From an uncultured Ardenticatenia bacterium (lineage in GTDB: Bacteria; Chloroflexota; Anaerolineae; Promineifilales; Promineifilaceae), in the NCBI GenBank assembly GCA_937858165.1, contig CALLZA010000413.1, forward strand, positions 1 to 8,994: a stretch of 8,994 nt of DNA, given 5' to 3'. Position numbers and translations under genes: made by a program. The notes beneath the pieces are model-generated. The model worked only from the letters and a program-made list of their open reading frames with translations. It was not told where the DNA came from and made no database searches. Shown here piece after piece: positions 4,233-8,994 of the stretch (positions are counted from its first letter, which is position 1; every line of letters starts with the position of its first letter).

Positions 4233-6374
4233 ATGACCGTCGTCGCCCGTCTGCCCCGCCTCGCCCCACGCGCCTGGATCACCCTCATCCTGCTGGTCGC
4301 GGCGGCGCTGCGCCTGGTGGCGCTGGACGGCGCGCCGCCGGGCATGACCCACGACGAAGCCGACCACGGCTTGACCGCCCTGAGCATCCGCGACGGCGCG
4401 CGGGCGCTCTACTTCCCCATCGGCTACGGCCGTGAGCCGCTCTACGACTATGCCACGGCCGTGGTCATGCACGCCACCGGCCCGACCATCCTGGCCCCCC
4501 GGCTGACTTCGGTCTACTTCAGCCTGCTGCTCATCGCCGCCGTCTACGCCTGGGCGCGGCGGGCGTTCGGCGCGCCGGTGGCGCTGCTGACGGCCGCCGG
4601 GCTGGCCGGCGGCTTCTGGCCGCTCATGACCGCGCGGCAGGCGCTGCGCTCCAGCATGCTGCCGGCGGTGTTTGCCCTGGCGGTGTTGTTCTTCTGGGGG
4701 GGTATCTTTGGAGAGCAGGGGAGAACTCCCCCGCTTTCCGGGAGAGGGTTGGGGAGAGGGCTTCGCGCCCCCCTGCTCCCCCGCTCCCCAGCTCCCCTGC
4801 TCCTGGCTGGCCTTCTGCTCGGACTGTCGTTCTACATCTGCCTGCCGGCGCGGGTGTTGTGGCTGGCGCTGCCGGCACTGGTTGGGTATCTCTGGTTGTG
4901 GCGCAGGTTGATAACCTACTCTACAGAAAGGCGAGCGTTGGCAACTCGCGCGACAAGGGGCCTGCTCGTGACGCTGGTGATAGCGGCGGCCGTGGCCGCG
5001 CCGCTGCTGCTCTATCTGGCGGCGCGGCCGGCGCTGGAGGTGCGCGTCGGCGAGTTGAGCGCCCCCCTGCGAGCCGCGGCCGGCGGCGACTTCGCCCCGC
5101 TGTGGGCCAACGCCACGGCCGCGCTGCGCCTCTTCACCATCGAGGGCGACCAGACGTGGCGCTACAATGTGCCCGGTCGGCCGCTCCTGCCCGGGGCACT
5201 GGGCTGGCTATTCTATGCCGGGCTGCTCGTCGCCGGGTGGTTGGCCATTAAAGGATTGAAGAAGAAAGAGTCCACAGATTTCACAGATTTTAATAGCTTT
5301 GAATCTGTGAAATCTGTGGACTCTTCTTCCCCCGGTGCGTTTCTGGCGCTGGTGTGGCTGGCGTTGGGGTTTGCGCCGGTGCTGGTGACGGGGCCGGGTC
5401 TGGCCACAACGCAGGCCATCGGGATGCTGCCGGTGCTGTACGTGTTTCCGGCGCTGGCGCTGGTGGCCGGCTATCGGGTACTCGTCACTCGTCACTCGTC
5501 ACTCGTCACTCTCCTTCTCGTCGTGCTCTACACGGCGATCGCCATCGGGGCGGCGCGAGTCTACTTTGGGCAGTGGACGAATCACCCGGAAGTGCGTGTG
5601 CAGTACGAGACGACAATGGTCACCACCCTGCGCTATCTGGACGCCCACGGCCGCGGCGCGGCGGCCGTCTCGACCATCACCCCCGGCCAGTACCACACCC
5701 CGGCCGTGGCCGCGCTGACGCTGCACAACCCCGCCGTCCGCCCGCGCTGGTTCGACGGCCGCGAGAGCCTGCTTCTGCCCGACGCGCCGGACACGACGCT
5801 GGTCATCCCCGGCTTCACGCCCATCCCCGCCGCGCTCCAACCGTATCTGGCGGCGGCCACGTTGACCAATGAGCTGCCCATGCGCCCCGACGACCTCGAC
5901 CGGCCGATCCGGCTCTACGCGGTCGATGGGCCGGCGGCGATTGCCGCAGCGCTGGCGCGAATGCGGACGGCTGACGGCCGACCGCCGACCGCCGCCTTCG
6001 ACGACAGGCTGGAGTTGTTGGGCTATGAGCTATCGACACCAACGGCCCGGCCGGGCGAAACGGTGACGCTGGTGACGGCCTGGCGCTTGCGCCAACCGCT
6101 GCCCGGCGCGGCTCTCTTCGCCCACGTCATCGCCCCCGACGCCCTTATCGCTCAGGCCGACGGCCTTGGCGCGCCGGGCGAGGGCTGGGCGGCGGGCGAC
6201 GTGCTGCTGCAACTGCACACACTGACCCTGCCGGCTGACGCCGTGCCGGGCAACTACCCGCTGGCCGTCGGCGTCTACACCCGGCCCGACGGCGCGCGGC
6301 TGCGCCTGCCCGACGGCGCCGATATGCTGACGCTGACAACTCTGACCCTGCTCGCGCCGGAGAGCGATGGCTGA
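4233..6374 (+). CDS. GT-C type (family 39-like) membrane glycosyltransferase, paralogue 1
   Basis: Proteins of this fold (PMT/ArnT-like) transfer a sugar from a lipid phosphate donor to an acceptor at the outer membrane face. The 713-residue product has a first helix at about 14-31, followed by GMTHDEADH with the Asp41-Glu42 pair typical of the catalytic first loop. REPLYDY and ARQALRSSM follow, then many more helices up to about residue 441. A large outer loop ends in YNVPGRP (311-317). The soluble part contains RPRWFD (503-508), and a beta-rich domain (about 590-707) opens with LELLGYEL. Three loops are made of repeat DNA read in frame: about 161-190, 225-239 and 346-364. Residues 417-426 are encoded by a heptamer repeat. 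These loops lie on the side with positive charges and are probably cytoplasmic, away from the active site. The acceptor and donor are unknown. The stop overlaps the next start by 8 nt. Confidence 0.85.
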   Translation: MTVVARLPRLAPRAWITLILLVAAALRLVALDGAPPGMTHDEADHGLTALSIRDGARALYFPIGYGREPLYDYATAVVMHATGPTILAPRLTSVYFSLLLIAAVYAWARRAFGAPVALLTAAGLAGGFWPLMTARQALRSSMLPAVFALAVLFFWGGIFGEQGRTPPLSGRGLGRGLRAPLLPRSPAPLLLAGLLLGLSFYICLPARVLWLALPALVGYLWLWRRLITYSTERRALATRATRGLLVTLVIAAAVAAPLLLYLAARPALEVRVGELSAPLRAAAGGDFAPLWANATAALRLFTIEGDQTWRYNVPGRPLLPGALGWLFYAGLLVAGWLAIKGLKKKESTDFTDFNSFESVKSVDSSSPGAFLALVWLALGFAPVLVTGPGLATTQAIGMLPVLYVFPALALVAGYRVLVTRHSSLVTLLLVVLYTAIAIGAARVYFGQWTNHPEVRVQYETTMVTTLRYLDAHGRGAAAVSTITPGQYHTPAVAALTLHNPAVRPRWFDGRESLLLPDAPDTTLVIPGFTPIPAALQPYLAAATLTNELPMRPDDLDRPIRLYAVDGPAAIAAALARMRTADGRPPTAAFDDRLELLGYELSTPTARPGETVTLVTAWRLRQPLPGAALFAHVIAPDALIAQADGLGAPGEGWAAGDVLLQLHTLTLPADAVPGNYPLAVGVYTRPDGARLRLPDGADMLTLTTLTLLAPESDG
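4713..4802. repeat. Compound GC-rich inverted repeat, in frame inside paralogue 1 (insert 1)
   Basis: An 11-bp arm GAGCAGGGGAG (4713-4723) is mirrored by CTCCCCTGCTC (4792-4802). Between them is a module with TCCGGGAGAGGGT (4737-4749), identical to 8697-8709. The unit is 90 bp, exactly 30 codons (residues 161-190), and has no stop. A repeat with the same outer arm type sits at the matching loop of paralogue 2 (6898-7095). Confidence 0.8.
4903..4949. repeat. Palindromic repeat, in frame inside paralogue 1 (insert 2)
   Basis: AGGTT-GAT-AACCT (about 4905-4917) is a small palindrome, followed by CTACAGAAAG and a second hairpin GCGAG (4931-4935) with CTCGC (4945-4949). It encodes roughly RLITYSTERRALATRA. 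The matching loop of paralogue 2 is much shorter (EMLRRRWRG), so this looks like an insertion. The AGGTTGATAACCT module resembles a dispersed repeat that I believe is common in Chloroflexota. Confidence 0.55.
5268..5323. repeat. CACAGATT-type inverted repeat, in frame inside paralogue 1 (insert 3)
   Basis: A perfect 22-bp arm at 5268-5289 (GAGTCCACAGATT, then TCACAGATT) is mirrored at 5302-5323, with a 12-nt loop. It is translated as residues 346-364 (STDFTDF, then ESVKSVDSS). Low GC compared with the flanking gene marks it as foreign. The same family occurs at the matching loop of paralogue 2 (7548-7608). Confidence 0.9.
5480..5510 (+). repeat. Heptamer tandem repeat ACTCGTC x4 inside paralogue 1
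   Basis: Four exact ACTCGTC units (5480-5507) and a partial fifth are read in frame as VLVTRHSSLVT at the start of a membrane helix (residues about 416-426). Three units make 21 nt, so only changes of three units keep the frame. The same heptamer occurs at 8748-8775. Confidence 0.9.
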
Positions 6375-8643
6375 CATCACCGTCTACCACCCCCCACCCC
6401 GCACCCATCCGGGGCGCGAACTGGCCGCGGCGCTACTGCGTCGCCCGTCCACCTGGGCGGCGGCCGTCACCCTGCTGGCCTTCAGCCTGCGCGTCGTGGC
6501 CCTGGCCGACGCGCCGCCCGGCTGGCGCGACGACGAGCTGATCGAGACGCTGGTCATCTCGCGCAACATCCTCGGCGGCGATCTGCGCTTCTACTACCCC
6601 GACGCCTCCGGCCACGAGGCGCTGTACCACGCCCTGAACGCGCTGTTCCTGGCCTGGTTCGGCCCCGGCGCGCTGGGCATCCGCCTGCTGTCGGCCTTCC
6701 TGGGCACGCTGGCCGTGCCGCTGACCTACGCCCTGGGCCGGCGGTTGTTCGGCCCGGCGGTGGGGCTGACGGCCGCGGCCCTGCTGGCGGTCAGCTTCTG
6801 GGGGCTGATGTACAGCCGCGTCGGCATCCGGCACGTGATGACGCCAACACTAGCGCTGGCGGCGTTCTATTTCTTCTGGCAGAGTCTTGGCCTTGCCGCA
6901 GGGGAGCGGGGGAGCAGGGGTGCTGGGGTGCAGAAGGCGGCCCCCTCGCTCCTTGGGAAAGCGCAGAGTGCGCATCCTCAGATGCGCACCGCGGCTGGCG
7001 AACCGCGTTTTTCGCGGCCGTCCGCATCTGAGGATGCGGACTCCGCCCGCTCGCGCGTTAATCTCCCCCGCCCCCCTGCGCCCCTGCTCCCCTGCGCCCT
7101 CTCAGGCCTCTTCCTCGGCCTCGGCTTCCACAGCTACTTCGCCTCGCGCGGCGCGCCGCTCATTCCGCTGGCCTTCCTGGGCTATGTCGCCCTGGTCGCG
7201 CCGGAAATGCTGCGGCGGCGGTGGCGCGGGCTATTGGTCATGGCCGGGACGGCGGCGCTGGTGGCCCTGCCGCTCTATGTGGCCATTGCCGCCCAGCCGG
7301 CGGCCGAGGCGCGGGTGGGCGAGCTGGCCCTGCCGCTGACCGAGGCGCTGGCCGGCGACTTCGGCCGCCTGCTCGACCACGCCGTCGCCGCCCTACTCAT
7401 GCCCCACGCCGCCGGCGACCCGGAGTGGCTCTATAACGTGCCGGGGCGGCCCGTCTTCGGCCCCTTCGGCGCGGTCGCCTTCTGGCTGGGCGTGGTTCTG
7501 GCCACGTGGGCGGCACTGCACGGGCTGATCAAGAGAAAGAAGAAAGCAACCACAGATTACGCAGATTTCACAGATTCAAGACGTCTTAAATCTGTGAGAA
7601 CTGTGGTTCCTTCTTTTCCATCCGCGTTTGTGCTGATCTGGTGGCTGGTCGGTATCTCGCCCAGCGTACTCAGCGTGCCGCCGGCCAGCCTGGGCCACGC
7701 CATCCTGGCCCAGCCGGCGTTCTACATTCTGGCCGCGCTGCCGGTCGGGGCGCTGGCCGGCTGGGCGCGCGTGCCCGGCCGGTGGCGCGCGCCGGCCGCC
7801 GGGCTGCTGGCGGCGCTGCTGGTGGGGGCCACGGCCGTCCGCGACCTACCCGCCTACTTCAGCGAGTGGCCGGCGCGGGGTATGGTGCGCTACCTCTACC
7901 GCGCCGACGTGCAGGACGTGGCCGACTTCGTGCTGCGCGACCCGACCGCCCCCTGGCCGGCCGACTTCGGCATCACCGGCCTGCTGGCCGGGCCGTGGGA
8001 TCGCGTGGCCCTCGACCTGGCCCTGGGCGGGCGTGACGACGTGCGGCCGCGCTGGTTCGACCCGCGCCGCGCCCTGCTGCTGTGGCCCGACGTCAGCTTC
8101 GCCGGCTACCCGGGCGTCGAGTCGCCCTATGCCGCCGCCTTCGAGCCGCTGCCGCAGGACGGCCTGCTGCCCGGCGACTACACCCTCGGCCGCGTCGCCC
8201 CACCGGTCACGCCGACGCTCGATGGGCGGGTGTTCCTGAACGAAGCACCGGTCTGCTTCGCCAACGGGCTGTGCTGGACAGCCGCCGCCTACGACGCCGC
8301 CGGCGGCTGGCTGGAGGTGCAGTGGCAGGTGGAGCGGCCGCTCGATCTGCCGCCGCTGCCGCTCATCAGCAACCCGCCGCCGCCAGGCGTCTACGCCGGG
8401 CCGCGCCTGTACGTCTTCGCCCAACTGATCGGGCCGGACGGTGCGTTCCTGGTGGGCGATGACGGCCTGTGGGTCGATCCGCTGACGCTGCGCGGCGGCG
8501 ACGCCTTTCTGCAACGCCACGCCCTGCCCGCGCCGGACGGCGCGCCCGCGGCGGCCGTCCTCTTCGGCCTCTACGACCCCATGACCGGCGAACGCATCCT
8601 GACCGTGGACGGGGCCGACCACGTGCGGCTAGAGTTGCAATGA
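6367..8643 (+). CDS. GT-C type (family 39-like) membrane glycosyltransferase, paralogue 2
   Basis: The 758-residue product follows paralogue 1 collinearly. It has a basic N-terminus, a first helix at about 31-48, then GWRDDELIE with Asp56-Glu57 matching Asp41-Glu42 of paralogue 1. GHEALYHAL, SRVGIRHVM, YNVPGRP (356-362) and RPRWFDPRRALLLWPD follow, and a beta-rich C-terminal domain (about 615-758) contains RLYVFAQLIGPDG. A sugar-transfer role at the outer membrane face is inferred from this architecture; donor and acceptor are unknown. It differs in having a 66-codon repeat-derived insert (residues 178-243) and a second insert at 395-414. Both sit where paralogue 1 also carries repeats. The ATG overlaps the upstream stop by 8 nt (ATGGCTGA), with GGAG (6359-6362) as a modest ribosome site, so translation is probably coupled. 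Its stop overlaps the next ATG (ATGA). Confidence 0.85.
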   Translation: MADITVYHPPPRTHPGRELAAALLRRPSTWAAAVTLLAFSLRVVALADAPPGWRDDELIETLVISRNILGGDLRFYYPDASGHEALYHALNALFLAWFGPGALGIRLLSAFLGTLAVPLTYALGRRLFGPAVGLTAAALLAVSFWGLMYSRVGIRHVMTPTLALAAFYFFWQSLGLAAGERGSRGAGVQKAAPSLLGKAQSAHPQMRTAAGEPRFSRPSASEDADSARSRVNLPRPPAPLLPCALSGLFLGLGFHSYFASRGAPLIPLAFLGYVALVAPEMLRRRWRGLLVMAGTAALVALPLYVAIAAQPAAEARVGELALPLTEALAGDFGRLLDHAVAALLMPHAAGDPEWLYNVPGRPVFGPFGAVAFWLGVVLATWAALHGLIKRKKKATTDYADFTDSRRLKSVRTVVPSFPSAFVLIWWLVGISPSVLSVPPASLGHAILAQPAFYILAALPVGALAGWARVPGRWRAPAAGLLAALLVGATAVRDLPAYFSEWPARGMVRYLYRADVQDVADFVLRDPTAPWPADFGITGLLAGPWDRVALDLALGGRDDVRPRWFDPRRALLLWPDVSFAGYPGVESPYAAAFEPLPQDGLLPGDYTLGRVAPPVTPTLDGRVFLNEAPVCFANGLCWTAAAYDAAGGWLEVQWQVERPLDLPPLPLISNPPPPGVYAGPRLYVFAQLIGPDGAFLVGDDGLWVDPLTLRGGDAFLQRHALPAPDGAPAAAVLFGLYDPMTGERILTVDGADHVRLELQ
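6898..7095. repeat. Compound inverted repeat with nested cruciform, in frame inside paralogue 2 (insert 1)
   Basis: Outer arms of 23 bp (6898-6920 and 7073-7095) match in 21 positions and are built on GCAGGGGAGC. Nested inside, CGCATCCTCAGATGCG (6971-6986) is exactly complementary to 7023-7038. Each of these inner arms is itself a hairpin: GCGCATC with GATGCGC, and TCCGCATC with GATGCGGA. The whole is 198 bp, exactly 66 codons, with no stop in frame. Confidence 0.85.
7022..7047. repeat. 26-bp hairpin repeat shared with the third gene, copy 1
   Basis: The 26 bases 7022-7047 (CCGCATCTGAGGATGCGG plus CTCCGCC-like tail) are identical to 8722-8747. Both are read in the same frame, giving ASEDADSA in each protein. 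Confidence 0.9.
7548..7608. repeat. CACAGATT-type inverted repeat, in frame inside paralogue 2 (insert 3)
   Basis: Outer arm AACCACAG (7548-7555) pairs with CTGTGGTT (7601-7608), and inner arm TCACAGATT (7568-7576) pairs with AATCTGTGA (7589-7597). The left side has an extra ATTACGCAG unit. It encodes residues about 395-414 (TTDYADFTD, then LKSVRTVV), in the loop that carries 5268-5323 in paralogue 1. Confidence 0.85.
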
Positions 8644-8826
8644 CGAATTACAAAGTACGAATGACAAATCCAGAGCCGGCGAGCACCCCCTCGCCCTCCG
8701 GGAGAGGGTACGCTGCCCGCCCCGCATCTGAGGATGCGGACTCCGCCACTCGCCACTCGTCACTCGTCACTCGTCACTGGCCCATCCTTGCCATCCTCAT
8801 CGCCTTCCTGGCCCTGGGCTTAGCCT
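8640..8826 (+). CDS. 5' end of a third gene in the operon, probably another membrane protein; truncated by contig end
   Basis: ATG at 8640 overlaps the stop of paralogue 2 (ATGA), and the frame stays open for 62 codons to the last genomic base. The first ~48 residues are almost wholly repeat-derived: a degenerate ACGAATTACAAAG-type stretch, the TCCGGGAGAGGGT module, the 26-bp hairpin repeat and the ACTCGTC heptamers. A hydrophobic segment then begins (WPILAILIAFLALGLA), which looks like the first membrane helix. Given the operon context and the similar layout of the two upstream genes, a third GT-C glycosyltransferase or related membrane protein is likely, but no family motif is present before the break. 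The true start could be later than 8640, since codons before the helix are repeats and no strong ribosome site precedes the ATG. Sequence from 8827 is adapter and must not be translated. Confidence 0.6.
8722..8747. repeat. 26-bp hairpin repeat, copy 2
   Basis: Identical to 7022-7047 and in the same reading frame (ASEDADSA). It is preceded by the TCCGGGAGAGGGT module (8697-8709) that is also found in insert 1 of paralogue 1. Confidence 0.9.
8748..8775 (+). repeat. Heptamer tandem repeat (ACTCGCC, then ACTCGTC x3)
   Basis: Four 7-bp units in the start of the third gene, read as TRHSSLVTRH. The unit and the SSLVT-type translation match 5480-5510 in paralogue 1. Confidence 0.9.
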
Positions 8827-8902
8827 CTGTCTCTTATACACATCTCCGAGCCCACGAGACCGTACTAGATCTCGTATGCCGTCTTCTGCTTGAAAAAAAA
8901 AA
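8827..8902 (+). other. Nextera/Illumina P7 adapter (sequencing artefact)
   Basis: CTGTCTCTTATACACATCT (8827-8845) is the Nextera transposase end. CCGAGCCCACGAGAC (8846-8860) completes the read-2 adapter. CGTACTAG (8861-8868) is a Nextera i7 index (N702). ATCTCGTATGCC onward (8869-8892) is the P7 flow-cell sequence, followed by ten A (8893-8902). None of this is genomic DNA. Confidence 0.99.
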
Positions 8903-8994
8903 CACAAACCGACGACACTACATCCTCTCTAGACATCCATCTAAAACACTAGCTCGCCATACTGGAACAACTCACACTCACTCGTCCATACCAA
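8903..8994. other. Read-through noise beyond the adapter
   Basis: Sequence after the P7 adapter and A run cannot derive from the insert. It is AC-rich, lower in GC than the rest and shows no coding or structural signal. It should be trimmed together with the adapter. Confidence 0.93.

Noticed and set aside
5480..5510. Tandem short repeats considered as a CRISPR array
   Set aside because: Units are 7 bp and contiguous with no spacers, and they lie inside a reading frame.
7846..8622. Minus-strand open frame of 258 codons opposite paralogue 2
   Set aside because: Composition is Arg/Gly/Gln-rich and motif-free, typical of a shadow frame. The plus strand encodes a consistent membrane protein and beta domain.
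8827..8994. Continuation of the third gene's reading frame to the window end
   Set aside because: From 8827 the sequence is Nextera and P7 adapter plus noise, so the encoded residues are artificial.

Overview
The window reads as a draft metagenomic contig from a high-GC Gram-negative-type bacterium, most likely a Chloroflexota (Anaerolineae-like) member. The case rests on a sortase with an N-terminal anchor, the infC-rpmI-rplT cluster, a tandem run of large GT-C (family 39-like) membrane glycosyltransferases, and abundant dispersed palindromic repeats of the kind I associate with that phylum. The taxonomic call is inference from general resemblance, not from a search.

Layout. Positions 1-269 carry, on the minus strand, the last 89 or so codons of a CoA-acylating aldehyde dehydrogenase (EutE/PduP type). 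This reading stops at a G-rich stretch near 270-285, where a plus-strand sortase gene takes over (to 1176). The junction looks like an assembly chimera or a rearrangement. Next come two small membrane-protein genes: a 92-aa single-TM protein with a textbook promoter, and a 190-aa DUF308/HdeD-like protein. A related inverted repeat follows both the sortase and the DUF308 gene. From 2401 to about 4026 lies the translation operon: promoter, structured leader, infC starting at ATT, an intrinsic terminator, rpmI, rplT and a strong final terminator.

From 4193 a second transcription unit begins: a promoter placed so close to the ATG that the mRNA would be nearly leaderless, then three overlapping genes. 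Two are complete GT-C glycosyltransferase-like proteins (713 and 758 aa). The third is cut off by the contig end. The two full paralogues share a D-E pair in the first loop, a YNVPGRP segment, an RPRWFD segment and a C-terminal beta-rich domain. They probably transfer lipid-linked sugars at the outer face of the membrane.

The most interesting biology is in this glycosyltransferase operon. Several unrelated palindromic repeat families have been inserted in frame at matching loops of both paralogues and are translated as low-complexity, probably cytoplasmic loops. The third gene's first 48 or so codons consist almost entirely of the same repeats. This resembles the in-frame palindromic elements described in Rickettsia, but several families and two parallel targets are involved.

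The last 168 bases are not genomic. Position 8827 starts the Nextera transposase end sequence, followed by an i7 index, Illumina P7 sequence, an A run and read-through noise. Any protein predicted across 8827 is an artefact.
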